Made by a program: the position numbers and the translations under genes
The notes under the pieces: generated by a model
Databases searched by the model: none
What the model was told of the DNA's origin: nothing
Seen by the model: only the letters and a program-made list of their open reading frames with translations
Source: DASXKD01 sp963703605
GTDB taxonomy: Bacteria; Actinomycetota; Actinomycetes; Streptosporangiales; Streptosporangiaceae
Reading direction: 5' to 3'
Assembly (NCBI GenBank): GCA_963703605.1
Contig: CAVPFC010000048.1
Coordinates: 1 to 64,000, forward strand
DNA: 64,000 bases
In this document: piece by piece, positions 25,687 to 35,119 of the stretch
Position numbering within the stretch: position 1 is the stretch's first letter
Layout of the letters: each line of letters starts with the position of its first letter

Positions 25687-25830
25687 ATGCCGTCCTTGCG
25701 GCCGCCGGAGGGCGTCCTGACGGATGGCGTCGTATGGCTGCGTGTCCCGTCGGCCGGGGATGTCGACACCCGGGCGGCATGCGGTGCTGCTCCTCGGAAA
25801 TATCTACTGGACAGCGTGCGCTCTAACTGA
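25687..25830 (+). pseudogene. N-terminal fragment, possibly of a GNAT acetyltransferase
   Basis: Reads MPSLRPPEGVLTDGVVWLRVPSAGDVD before drifting to a stop at 25830. LTDGxVxLRxPxxGDxD is the usual first strand of GNAT N-acetyltransferases. The rest of the fold is missing. Short match, hence modest confidence. The following stretch to 25980 shows no gene. Confidence 0.35.
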
Positions 25831-25980
25831 CGAAGGACCATATGCGAAGGCGGTCGCGTTGCACGGGTTCATGCCCAGGGCCGCCGGTCCCCGGGCGTTT
25901 GCGGTCGCTCCGAATGTGCACCAGCCTGGTAGCCGTTCGGAAAATCTTCCTTCCGTGCACGCGCACGACGACTTTGCCCA

Positions 25981-26001
25981 GCTGCCCTGGACCTCGGTGG
26001 C
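25981..26001 (+). promoter_or_regulatory. Conserved upstream element, copy C (FtsH-like gene)
   Basis: GCTGCCCTGGACCTCGGTGG plus a final C: one base different from copies A (22849-22869) and B (48808-48828). It ends 32 nt before the ATG of a 13-codon leader frame that overlaps the FtsH start. The bases after it (CTAGttttcgaatttcCTAG) again hold an inverted repeat, though of different sequence. Confidence 0.6.
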
Positions 26002-26033
26002 TAGTTTTCGAATTTCCTAGAGCCGAGACAGGT

Positions 26034-26075
26034 ATGGATGCAATTTTCCGCTCCACCGACTTCGTCAGGGCATGA
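26034..26075 (+). CDS. 13-codon leader frame overlapping the FtsH-like start
   Basis: Reads MDAIFRSTDFVRA and its TGA overlaps the ATG at 26072 (ATGA). The ribosome site is weak (AGG next to the ATG). Likely a translational-coupling leader; the same position relative to the conserved element is taken by the leader frame in front of trhA. Confidence 0.3.
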   Translation: MDAIFRSTDFVRA

Positions 26076-28064
26076 GTACCGCCCATCGGTCGACCCCGGC
26101 CCGGCCGGGTCCACCGAACAGGATAAACAAGCTGGACAAGCGGCCGCCTGCGCCCGCGCCGCCGACGGCCCCGCGCTGGCCGCTGTGGCTCCTGCTGGGC
26201 GGGGCTATGCTTGGAGCCCTCCTCCTCTTCCACCCGGGTATCAAGGGTTCGACGACCCGGGACTTCAGCTACAGCGCCTTCGTCAGTGAAGTGACGGCCA
26301 ACAAGGTCTCGACGGCGACGATCAGCTCGACGGGGCTGGTGACCGGGAAGCTTGATAACGGCGTCGCCTATACCTCCCAGATCCCCACCGCGCTAAACGA
26401 CAACGCCCTTTCCCCTCTCCTCCTCACGCATCGCGTCCAGGTAACGGGCACCAATTCGAGCTCGTACTCGGTGGCGAGGCCTGCTTTTCTCGTTGTTGCC
26501 GCTGCTGCTCCTGGTGGGCGTCTTCGTCTGGTTCGCCCGCCGCGGCCGTAAGCAGCTCGGCGGAATCATGAGCATAGGCCGGTCAAAGGCCAAGCTCTAC
26601 GATGAGGAGCGGCCTGCCACGCGTTTCGCCGACATCGCCGGCTATGAAGGTTCCAAGGCCGAGGTCATGGAAGTCGTCGACTACCTGAAACACCCTCAGC
26701 GCTACGCGCGGGCGGGCGCGGTCGGTCCTAAAGGCGTGCTTATGGTGGGTCCGCCCGGGACCGGGAAGACGCTTCTGGCCAAAGCGGTCGCCGGCGAGGC
26801 GGGCGTCCCCTTCTTCGCCCTCAGCGGGTCGAGCTTCGTCGAGATGTTCGTCGGTGTCGGCGCATCCAGGGTGCGAAGTCTTTTCGCCGATGCCCGCAAG
26901 CATGCTCCATCGATCATCTTCATCGATGAGATCGACGCCATCGGGGGCCGCCGCGGTCCTGGTGGGTTCGGCTCGAACGACGAGCGCGAGCAGACCCTCA
27001 ACCAGCTCCTGTCCGACATGGATGGATTCGAGCCGGGCGCCAGCGTGGTGGTGATGGGGGCGACCAACCGGGCCGAGATCCTCGACACGGCCCTGCTGCG
27101 GCCCGGCCGCTTCGACCGGACGGTGGAGATCCCGCTGCCCAACCAGAAGGAGCGGATGGCGATCCTGGCTATCCACGGGCGGGGCAAGAAACTCGGCCCC
27201 GATGTGGATCTCGACACGGTGTCCCGCGGGACACCGGGATTCTCGGGCGCTGATCTCGCCAACCTCGTGAACGAAGCAGCGATCAACGCCGTGCGGAATA
27301 GGCGCGATGTCCTTTCCGCCGCTGACTTCGCCGCGGCGCGGGACCGGCTGCTGATCGGCCGGCGCGACGACTCCAACGCGTTGCTGCCCGAGGAAAAGCG
27401 CTCTGTCGCCGTGCACGAATCCGGCCACGCGCTCGTCGCCGTCCTGTCCGAGCACGCCGACCCAGTGGCGAAGGTCACCATCCTCCCTCGCGGCGCCGCG
27501 CTCGGCGTGACCGAGCAGCTGCCGGAGTCCGAACGCCACTTGTATCCCCGGAGCTACCTCACCGATTCGCTCGCGGTGCGGCTGGGCGGCCGGGCTGCGG
27601 AGATCATCGTTCTCGGGGAGCCATCGACCGGTGCGGCGGATGACCTCGCCGGTGCCACCGATCTGGCCACCCGCATGGTGCGGGAATGGGGCTTCTCCGC
27701 TGAGGTCGGGCCCATCGGCTACGGCCCGGAAGGACCGAGCCGTGACAACCCGTTCGCTGGCCGCCCCTATGCCGAGGAGACGCAGCGATCCATAGACCGG
27801 GAAGTAGCCAAGCTGCTCCGGGAGGCCGAGAGCAGGGCGACAATGCTGCTGCGCCAGAATCTGGACACCCTCACCCGGGTTATCGATCTCCTTCTCGAAC
27901 GGGAGACCATTGACGGCTCGGACCTGGCGACCATCGTCGGGGTGCCGGAACGGCCCGCGGAACCAGAAATGGTCCTGGCACCGCGGGCCGTGGCGATGAC
28001 CCCGGTAGAGGCGGAGCACGGTGGAACCAGCGCGGCCAACGGGAAGGCCACGCCGGTCAGCTGA
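26072..28064 (+). pseudogene. ftsH: FtsH-like membrane AAA+ zinc protease, one frameshift
   Basis: A full FtsH split over two frames. The first (26072 to about 26470) gives a Pro-rich N-terminus, helix WPLWLLLGGAMLGALLLF, and the periplasmic domain (RDFSYSAFVSEVTANKVSTATI). Near 26470 it must slip by one base to continue as WRGLLFSLLPLLLLVGVFVWF, the second helix. Then all catalytic motifs are intact: GPPGTGKT, IIFIDEIDAIGGRRG, TNRAEILDTALLRPGRFDR, the zinc site HESGH and the distal STGAADDL. Degrades membrane and regulatory proteins. Motif conservation argues for recent damage, a sequencing error, or a soluble product initiated at TTG 26493. Tail is Pro/Ala-rich. Probably an accessory paralogue. 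Confidence 0.85.
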
Positions 28065-28091
28065 CCAGCCGGGGCATCGCCCCGCCGGGCC

Positions 28092-28122
28092 ATCCCGGAC
28101 CCGGTAAACCCGGGTCCGGGAT
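28092..28122 (+). terminator. Perfect hairpin after the FtsH-like gene
   Basis: ATCCCGGACCCGG and CCGGGTCCGGGAT pair over 13 bp around TAAAC, 28 bp past the stop. The following 280 bp to 28399 show no gene. Confidence 0.75.
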
Positions 28123-28399
28123 CGCCGCGCTGGACCACCGCTTCGCGTCCTTGGAAGCTGCCCAACGACCGAGCAGAACCAGCCAGCCGCACAGCCGCGC
28201 GAAGATGAGACAGAGCAGACGGAGGGACAAGGTCGATCATCATGCCCTACGGCTGGCGTGGCCCATCACTGCAGCTCACAGGCCAAGCAGACCGCTGGCA
28301 CCCCACACGTACGAACGCGACCCGCGAACGCCCGATCGGCACGCCTGCGCCAAGAGCTCCCCGGCAGCGTGCTGATTCCTAGGGCAGAGGTCGATTCTC

Positions 28400-28771
28400 T
28401 TAATCGGGGAGGTTTTCGACCAGCGGGGGGTCATGCTCGTGACTGAGGAGGCCATCAGCTGGCGTCGGGCCGTCCGGGTAACTGAAGAGGTCTTCAGATC
28501 CTGTCGGGCGATAGTTGTGAACGCCGGGATCTTCAGCGGCGGGTGGCTTGTCGCCGGCCTGGGGCTTGGCGGGGTAGACCCAGCGGCGCAGCCGGTCCCG
28601 CGGGGCCCGCGGGACCCGCGCCAGCCTGGGCAGCAGCAGGCCGAGCACCCCGGCGAGGATCAAAATGATACCCACCATGTGCACGTTCAGCCCGTGCGGG
28701 GAACCTGCCGAGAGCGCGAACCGCAAGACTGCCCCGACGATGATAAGGGCGATGCCCACGCCCGTTCTCAT
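28400..28771 (-). CDS. DUF6458 family small membrane protein
   Basis: 123 aa from ATG 28771. MRTGVGIALIIVGAVLRFAL and NVHMVGIILILAGVLGLLLP are the two helices of the DUF6458 family, joined by the short polar loop with GLNVHMVG. A basic stretch and a Pro/Asp-rich cytoplasmic tail follow. A 20-codon frame upstream (ATG 28830) ends in an ATGA overlap with this start. Paralogue of the 19340 protein. Function unknown. Confidence 0.75.
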   Translation of the reverse strand: MRTGVGIALIIVGAVLRFALSAGSPHGLNVHMVGIILILAGVLGLLLPRLARVPRAPRDRLRRWVYPAKPQAGDKPPAAEDPGVHNYRPTGSEDLFSYPDGPTPADGLLSHEHDPPLVENLPD

Positions 28772-29447
28772 CGCGCGTCTTCCGCCGGCCGGCGGCTGCG
28801 CGGGCCGGCCTCGCCCTGTGATCTCCGCATAACCGACTCCTTAGTCAATGAGGTATCTGACGTGCGCGGTAGTCGGTGTTGCTGGACAGATCACAGTGGG
28901 AGCGGCATCTCCCGCGTGTTCTCACCATTCTTTGGCCCTGGCGCCTTGCCGGCACCGGTCCGTGCACAGGAAAAAGAAAACTCCGGGACCCACGATGCAG
29001 CCGCGGAATTCGCGCCGTAGCTGCCGGGGTCCGGAGCAACACCTCTATTCTACGCTCTGACGGGCCTAGGGTATAGGGCAAGCCGGCACAGATCACGACC
29101 GTCGGGTGGGCGGCTCCGGCACGATCTCGGGCGATCATGCAGATAAGCCGGCCGACAGCGAGTCGGCTACCATTCCAGCCCAATAGCCACCGTCCAAGTT
29201 TCGTCCGCCGGGGCGGGCAGCCGTGACGGCCCGGGCCGCTACAACGCCGGCCAGCAAGCTAATCGCGTCGATCTTCACTGCGGTCATGTGCCCGATGATT
29301 CCGGCTCATCTCATAGCCGACAGTGGGCAGCTCTCTTGTGGCTAACGAGGCGGCGTCGGCGAAGCCGACCGTGGCCGTAGGGGCCCAGCTTGCAGTAGGG
29401 CAATGCCGGCCGTGCTATTTGGTTACCGCAACTGACTTGGTACCCAC
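28772..29447. other. Long stretch without a recognisable gene
   Basis: About 675 bp. Only short frames without family patterns; no RNA gene seen. It lies next to a truncated reductase, so it may be decayed sequence. Confidence 0.45.
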
Positions 29448-30020
29448 TCACTGCTGGCGGTTCAGGGGCCCGAGCAGCTCGGCCAGGGCGGGTGAGTCTG
29501 TGATCCGGGCTGCCACCTCGTAGGCCAGGGCCCGCATCTCCGCCTCGGCGTGTCGGCAGTGCGCGGCAAAGCACAACTCACCCATTGGTGAGCGCATGGT
29601 CCGTGCCCAGTAGCGGATGGCGACCGCTCTGAGCAACGGGCTGTGCAGCACGGCTAGATTGCGCGGCAACCCCGCCGTGCCGCTGGTTCGCAGGGCGGCG
29701 AAAGCCCCGGTGATGGCCTGGCACATGAGGGTGAGGGTCGCGCGGTCCGCGGCGAGACGGATGGGGTCGGTTCCGCACCGGTAGAGGGCGGCTGCGATGC
29801 ACGCGACGAACGCGGCGTGGTAGGCGAGCCATCCGTCCATGTCAGGTACCCGCTGGACAGCGAAACCGCGGCTGGACAGCGCCGATTCCAGCGCGGCCAA
29901 CCGGCAATCAGATGTCTGCTGCAGAGCCGTCGGCTGCTGCCGTATCCGGACGTAGTCGGCAGTCCCGCTGGTCATTACGCCGCCAACGCCGGGGAACCCG
30001 AGGTAGATATCGCCCGCCAT
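29448..30020 (-). pseudogene. C-terminal fragment of a ketopantoate-reductase-family protein
   Basis: 190 codons matching the C-terminal helical domain of PanE/ApbA-type reductases: FLGFPGVGG-like opening (YLGFPGVGGV), YVRIRQQPTAL, LSSRGFAVQRVPDMDGWLAYHAAFVACIAAALYRCG. The N-terminal Rossmann half with its GxGxxG NADPH site is missing, and the upstream 100 bp carry only a disrupted frame. Most likely a truncated, inactive remnant. Confidence 0.6.
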
Positions 30021-30129
30021 ATCGCCTGTGATAGCCGCCCGGCCTGCCGGGTTGTGCCGAGCGTGTGCTCAGTATCGCAAGTATCACGATCGCGCGGCGA
30101 ACCATACCGGCCCGCCGCGCGACTAGGGG

Positions 30130-30453
30130 TTACTTGGCCGCGGCGCCATTCTTCGTGGCCGGAGCGTCGTTCTTGCCGGCCATCAGCGGTGCACTCGCCT
30201 TCACGACGTCCTCAGCGAACTTCCGCTGGCTGGCCATCAGCTGCTCGGCGAAGTCGTAGGCGTTCGCGATGAACTCCTGCGGCTTGGGCATCTTGTCGGT
30301 GAACGGCATGTTCAGGTCCGGCAGCTCCAAGGTGATCGACTGGACCGTGCTGGTCCAGGTCCGGATCGCCTCGATGACTGCGGTCTGGCTCTGTCGGACT
30401 GTGTTCAGGACTTCGTCCTGCAGTTCGCGGCTCATGGTGCGGGCTTCGGTCAT
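30130..30453 (-). CDS. Phasin-like PHB granule protein
   Basis: 107 aa, cytoplasmic, helical. GAGGAGGAG precedes the ATG at 30453. Conserved-looking parts are VRQSQTAVIEAIRTWTSTVQ, LPDLNMPF and EFIANAYDFAEQLMASQRKFAEDVV, the amphipathic pattern of actinobacterial phasin-like proteins that coat polyhydroxyalkanoate granules. A shorter Lys/Ala tail follows. The phaB-phaA-phaC genes 10 kb downstream supply the polymer. A strong promoter lies directly upstream. Confidence 0.65.
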   Translation of the reverse strand: MTEARTMSRELQDEVLNTVRQSQTAVIEAIRTWTSTVQSITLELPDLNMPFTDKMPKPQEFIANAYDFAEQLMASQRKFAEDVVKASAPLMAGKNDAPATKNGAAAK

Positions 30454-30485
30454 TGCTCCTCCTCAGGATCTTTGTGTCATTGCTA

Positions 30486-30516
30486 AATATACTAAGCGTT
30501 TGCTTGATTTGTCAAG
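30486..30516 (-). promoter_or_regulatory. Promoter and inverted repeat of the phasin-like gene
   Basis: Reverse strand: TTGACA (30515-30510), 18-bp spacer, TATATT (30491-30486). The -35 box lies inside the inverted repeat CTTGA-caaa-TCAAG (30503-30516), a likely operator. AT content is high against the surroundings. Confidence 0.6.
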
Positions 30517-30629
30517 CGAAGCCCTCTCCGCCGCCAGAGTCATCGGCGGACGGAGCCAACCTCGGCGGTGTTCACCAGGAGCGTCCGTGAGGACTGCGTA
30601 CCGGCTGCCGAATGACCCTGGCGGAACGG

Positions 30630-32765
30630 CTATCCGGCGCGGGACTGGATCGCGGTAAGCGCCAGCGTGTAGATAATGTCGTCCACCAAGGCACCGCGGC
30701 TGAGGTCGTTCACCGGCTTGGCGAGGCCCTGCAGCATCGGGCCGACGCTCACTACCTGTGCGCTGCGCTGGACAGCCTTGTACGTCGTGTTGCCAGTGTC
30801 GAGGTCTGGGAAGATGAAGACGTTGGCGCGGCCGGCCACTGCGCTGCCGGGCCGCTTGCTTTGCCCTACCGACGCGATGGCGGCGGCGTCGTACTGCAAC
30901 GGGCCGTCTACGGCCAGATCGGGCTCAAGTTCGCGCACGACCCGGGTCGCCTCGGCGACCTTGTCGACATCGATGCCCACACCAGAGGTGCCGGTGCTGA
31001 AGCTGATCATCGCCACCCGGGGGTCGATGCCAAAGGCCCGCGCCGACGCCGCGCTCTGGATGGCAATGTCGGCCAGGTCCTTGGCGTCAGGCTGAGGGTT
31101 GATGGCGCAGTCTCCGTAGACGATCACCTCGTCGGGCAGGCACATGAAGAACACCGACGACACCAGGCGGCTACCTGGCTTGGTGCCCAGGATCTGCAGC
31201 GCCGGGCGAACGGTGGCCGCGGTGGTGTGGACCGCGCCCGCAACCAAGCCGTCCACTTCGCCTTGCTGGAGCATCATGGTGCCGACTGTGATCGGGTCGG
31301 CGAGGTGATCGCGTGCCATCTCTTCGGTCCAGCCGCGGTGCCGCCGCAACTGGGTCAGCGGGGCGACGTAGCGCTCGGCGACAGCCTCGGGATCGACCAC
31401 GGTGACGCCGTCGGGCAACTGAAGCCCGAGGCTCCGGGCCAGCCCGGCCAACTGGTCTGGCGGCCCCAGCAGCACGCTGCGAGCGATGCCCCGTTCGGCG
31501 CACCCGACCGCGGCCTGCAGGATCCGGGGCTCGGTGCCTTCGGGCAGGACCACACACGCGCCGGCGGCGCGGGCTTGCTCGACCAGGTTGTAGCGGAAGG
31601 CGGCGGGGCTGAGCCGACGGGGCCGGGAGGAGCTGGGCAACGCCTCTAGCCAGGACGCATCCATCGCATCGGCGATGTTGTCTATCACGGCCCCGATCCT
31701 TTCGAGGTCGTCGATCGGCAGGCCCGGGTCGAGGTCACGCACCTGCGTCGCGGTCTCGTAGCTGTTGCCGTCGACGACAAGGATCGGCAGACCGGTGGCG
31801 CGCGTAGCCCGGGTGAGTTCCCATATCCGTGGGTCCGGCTCGATCCCGGCGCTTAGGAGCAGGGCGGCCAGCCGGGTTCCGCTCAGCTCGGCGAGGCAGG
31901 CGGCCATGATCACGTCGTGGCGGTCCCCGGGGACGACGACGAGCCGGCCCTCGCTGAGCACGCGGAGGCCGCCCGGGATGCCCTGGGCGAACACCGCTGC
32001 CTCCTTGATGCGCCGGGACAGATCACCCTCGTTGAGCACCCGCGGGTTCAGCTCGCGGACGAGGTCACACACCCGCAACCACGTCAACTCGGGGCGATGC
32101 GGCACCGCAGCGATCAAGCGGAGCCCGCGCTGGGCCAGGGCCCCGTCCAGCTGTGCTGCCGGAGACAGATCGTCCGCCGGCAGGCCGTTGACCACGCAGC
32201 CGACCACCCGTGCGTGCTCACCCGACCAATACCCGCTTGCCGTGATAGCGAGCGCCTCGGCCACACCCTCGACGGTGCCCGGAGTCGGGTCTGGCTCGGC
32301 CTGCGCCTTGTGATCTGCCCGGTCCTTGCCGCTTCCCGCGCCTGCCATCGGCCAGCTGGCGACGAGCAGGACATCGGCGTCGAGCGCTCTGGCCAACGCC
32401 TGGTTGAGCCCGCTTGCGTATAGCTTGGCCGGGCCCGGGCTGAGCGCCTCGACGACGACGACGTCGGATCGGTCATAGGCCGGCTGCCAGGCAGCGACGA
32501 TCGTCTCGAGTACCACGTCGAGTCCCCCCGCTCCGAGTTGCTGCTCCAGTTGGGCGGCCGGAAGCGGCTCTGGGGGGCGCAGCGCAGTTGTGGCCGCAAC
32601 CAGTGCGGTTGAGCGGTCGGGGCCACCGTCGGCCCGGGGCTGAGCCACCGGCTTGACGAAGGCGACGTTCACGCCCCGCCGGTCGAGAGCCCGCAGCACG
32701 CCGAGGCAGGTCCTTGCCAGGCCGACGCCAGACGCGGTGGGCACGACCAGCAAGGTCCGGGCCAT
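30630..32765 (-). CDS. pta: Phosphate acetyltransferase
   Basis: 711 aa long-form Pta: acetyl-CoA plus phosphate gives acetyl phosphate plus CoA. Residues 1 to about 220 are the BioD-like P-loop-type domain (RTLLVVPTASGVGLARTCLG), then a DRTGG-like domain, then the PTA_PTB catalytic domain from about residue 380 (LPEGTEPRILQAAVGCAERG, GAVHTTAATVRPALQIL, FSTGTSGVGIDVDKV, DGPLQYDAA, GRANVFIFPDLDTGN, GPMLQGLAKPVNDLSRG). It starts 4 nt after the ackA stop and ends the five-gene operon that begins with the aldehyde dehydrogenase, so acetyl-CoA and acetate are interconverted together. Confidence 0.95.
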   Translation of the reverse strand: MARTLLVVPTASGVGLARTCLGVLRALDRRGVNVAFVKPVAQPRADGGPDRSTALVAATTALRPPEPLPAAQLEQQLGAGGLDVVLETIVAAWQPAYDRSDVVVVEALSPGPAKLYASGLNQALARALDADVLLVASWPMAGAGSGKDRADHKAQAEPDPTPGTVEGVAEALAITASGYWSGEHARVVGCVVNGLPADDLSPAAQLDGALAQRGLRLIAAVPHRPELTWLRVCDLVRELNPRVLNEGDLSRRIKEAAVFAQGIPGGLRVLSEGRLVVVPGDRHDVIMAACLAELSGTRLAALLLSAGIEPDPRIWELTRATRATGLPILVVDGNSYETATQVRDLDPGLPIDDLERIGAVIDNIADAMDASWLEALPSSSRPRRLSPAAFRYNLVEQARAAGACVVLPEGTEPRILQAAVGCAERGIARSVLLGPPDQLAGLARSLGLQLPDGVTVVDPEAVAERYVAPLTQLRRHRGWTEEMARDHLADPITVGTMMLQQGEVDGLVAGAVHTTAATVRPALQILGTKPGSRLVSSVFFMCLPDEVIVYGDCAINPQPDAKDLADIAIQSAASARAFGIDPRVAMISFSTGTSGVGIDVDKVAEATRVVRELEPDLAVDGPLQYDAAAIASVGQSKRPGSAVAGRANVFIFPDLDTGNTTYKAVQRSAQVVSVGPMLQGLAKPVNDLSRGALVDDIIYTLALTAIQSRAG

Positions 32766-32769
32766 GACG

Positions 32770-34125
32770 TCAGCCTTTCCCGTGGTGAATAGCTCGCCTA
32801 CCGCCAGCGATGACGCGGGCTGTGTCGCGGGCGATCAGGAGCTCCTCGTCCGTCGGTACGACCAGCGCCAGGACCGGGCCGACGAGGCTGATGCGCCCCC
32901 CGGTGTGCCGGCCGTGATCGGCATTGGCCTCGGCGTCCTCAGCCAGACCGAGGAAGCCCAGCCGGCTGAGCACCAGGCTACGGACGACGGCGCTGTTTTC
33001 CCCGATGCCGCCAGTGAAGACCAGTGCGTCGAGCCGTTGAAGCCCGACCACCAGCCCGGCGATCGCCTTGGACAGCCGGTGCACGAAAACGTCGAGTGCG
33101 AGCTGGGCCCGCTCATTTCCGTCAGCGGCGGCATCGGCGACGGTGCGCATATCATTGCCCACGCCGGACAGCCCTTGGAGCCCGCTGTCTGCGTTGAGCG
33201 CCTGGGTGATCTCGTCGATGTTCATTCCGGTCCGGCCGGCCAGGTAGCCGATAAGGCCCGGATCGACATCGCCGGAGCGGGTCCCCATGACCAGCCCATC
33301 CAATGGGGTCAGGCCCATCGTGGTGTCCACCGACACGCCGTCGCGCACTGCGGTCGCGCTGCATCCATTGCCGAGGTGGGCGGTGACCAGCCGGAGCTCA
33401 CGAGGTGGCCGGCCGAGCATGGAGGCGGCCTGCTCACTGACGAAGCGGTGGCTGATGCCGTGGAATCCGTATCTTCGCACCCCGTGCCGCGTATACCACT
33501 CCTCGGGTACTGCGTAGCGAAAGGCGTGGGGCGGCATCGTCTGGTGGAACGCGGTGTCGAACACGGCGACTTGCGGCAAGTCGGGCAGGATGGCACGCAC
33601 AGCCTCGATGCCGGCAAGATTCGCCGGGTTGTGCAGCGGCGCCAGGTGGTTGTATGAGCGCAGCGCGGCGACAACTGCATCGTCCACCCGGATCGAAGAG
33701 GCGAACCGCTCGCCGCCGTGGACTACCCGGTGACCAGCCCCGAGCAGCTCAGCTTCGGAGTGCCCGGTCGCGGCCAGGTGACCCAGCACCCGGGTCATGA
33801 CATCCCGGTGAGTGCCTGTGGGAAGGCGTTCTTCGGTCGCCGCGGCCGGGAACAACTGGACTCGCAGCGACGCCTCCGGCGTGCCGAGCCGTTCGCCGAT
33901 GCCGCCCATGAGACGCTCGCCGCTTCCGGCGAGCAACAGCGCGAACTTGACCGACGAGCTACCCGAGTTGAACACCAGCACCAAACTGCCAGCAGCAGGG
34001 TAGCCAGGACTCGCGGCCGTCGTGGGCGTCCTCGGGATGCCAGCCGGCGCAAGTGGCGCCCTAGACGCCGGCCCGGCGGGCGATCCCAGGCGATTAGAAC
34101 TGGAAGACGACACGGGCCGGGACAT
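32770..34125 (-). CDS. ackA: Acetate kinase
   Basis: 451 aa as drawn. Forms ATP and acetate from acetyl phosphate. FNSGSSSVKFALL is the phosphate-binding motif, HRVVHGGERF, FDTAFHQTMP, RRYGFHGISHRFVS, TAHLGNGCSATAV, DTTMGLTPLDGLVMGTRSGDVDPG and FTGGIGENSA are the conserved ASKHA elements with the catalytic Arg, Asp and His. The first 45 residues are low-complexity and not part of the fold; a TTG or GTG at about residue 48 may be the true start. As drawn it overlaps the adh stop by 32 nt. Confidence 0.93.
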   Translation of the reverse strand: MSRPVSSSSSNRLGSPAGPASRAPLAPAGIPRTPTTAASPGYPAAGSLVLVFNSGSSSVKFALLLAGSGERLMGGIGERLGTPEASLRVQLFPAAATEERLPTGTHRDVMTRVLGHLAATGHSEAELLGAGHRVVHGGERFASSIRVDDAVVAALRSYNHLAPLHNPANLAGIEAVRAILPDLPQVAVFDTAFHQTMPPHAFRYAVPEEWYTRHGVRRYGFHGISHRFVSEQAASMLGRPPRELRLVTAHLGNGCSATAVRDGVSVDTTMGLTPLDGLVMGTRSGDVDPGLIGYLAGRTGMNIDEITQALNADSGLQGLSGVGNDMRTVADAAADGNERAQLALDVFVHRLSKAIAGLVVGLQRLDALVFTGGIGENSAVVRSLVLSRLGFLGLAEDAEANADHGRHTGGRISLVGPVLALVVPTDEELLIARDTARVIAGGRRAIHHGKG

Positions 34126-35119
34126 TGCCAGCGAGCACGTCGTCGATGGATTGGTTGACCTCGTCGATCTTCCGGTCGACGGCGATCACCTTGGTGCGGC
34201 CGGCGGCGTGCAGGGCGAAGACGTCGGCGAGGTCGTTACGGGTGCCGACGATCGAGCCGATGACAGTCTTGCCGTTGATGACGGTGTCGAAGATCGGCAG
34301 ACTCAGCGTCGCATTGTCAGCGGGCAGCGCGACGCACACCAGGCGCCCGCCGCGGCGCAGCGACCGGTAGGCCTGGTCGAACGCCCCGGGCGACGCCGCG
34401 AGCGCGACGGCCACATCGGCGCCGCCGAGCGCCTGGATCGCCTCGACCGGATCGGTAGTCAGCGCGTTGACGACATGGTCGGCGCCGAGTTCGGTGGCCA
34501 TCGTGAGCTTGTGGTCTTCGATGTCCACTGCGATGACGAACCCGCCTGCGATGCGGGCGTACTGCAGTGCGAGGTGTCCCAGTCCGCCGACGCCGAAGAT
34601 CGCGACCGTCTCGGCGGGAGCGACCCGGGCGACCTTGATCGCCTTGTAGGTCGTCACACCCGCGCACGTCAGCGGCGCGGCGTCCCGGGAGGAGATGCCG
34701 TCTGGTACCGGCGAGGCGAACGCTGCGGGGACGACGGCGTACTCGGCGAATGTGCCGTTGACGGAGTAGCCCGAGTTCTCCTGCTTCTCACACAGCGTCT
34801 CCCACCCACTGTTGCAGTAGCGGCACTCCCCGCACGCGTAACCGAGCCACGCGATCGCGACCCGGTCGCCGATCGCACGGGTACTTACGCCCGTGCCGAG
34901 CTTCTCGACGTAACCGACGCCCTCGTGCCCAGGAATGAACGGCGGTGTCGGCTTGACCGGCCAGTCGCCGTGCGCGGCGTGGATGTCGGTGTGGCACAGC
35001 CCGCTCGTCTCGATCCGGACTAGTACCTCACCCGCGCCGGGCGCGGGGATCGGAAGATCCTGTACCTGCAGGGGGGAGTGGAAATCGGTGACAACTGCTG
35101 CTCTCATGGTGTGCTCCAT
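34094..35119 (-). CDS. Zinc-dependent alcohol dehydrogenase (AdhP-like)
   Basis: 341 aa. Interconverts a primary alcohol, probably ethanol, and its aldehyde with NAD(H). Catalytic zinc: CHTDIHAAHGDW and GHEGVGYV. Structural zinc: CGECRYC and the later WETLC. Coenzyme domain: VAIFGVGGLGHLALQYA followed by AVDIEDHK (Asp favours NAD). CAGVTTYKAIK is typical of AdhP. Start ATG 35119 (MEHTM) or 35107. It overlaps the DUF779 gene and ackA, so the operon links aldehyde, alcohol and acetate. Confidence 0.92.
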   Translation of the reverse strand: MEHTMRAAVVTDFHSPLQVQDLPIPAPGAGEVLVRIETSGLCHTDIHAAHGDWPVKPTPPFIPGHEGVGYVEKLGTGVSTRAIGDRVAIAWLGYACGECRYCNSGWETLCEKQENSGYSVNGTFAEYAVVPAAFASPVPDGISSRDAAPLTCAGVTTYKAIKVARVAPAETVAIFGVGGLGHLALQYARIAGGFVIAVDIEDHKLTMATELGADHVVNALTTDPVEAIQALGGADVAVALAASPGAFDQAYRSLRRGGRLVCVALPADNATLSLPIFDTVINGKTVIGSIVGTRNDLADVFALHAAGRTKVIAVDRKIDEVNQSIDDVLAGNVPARVVFQF

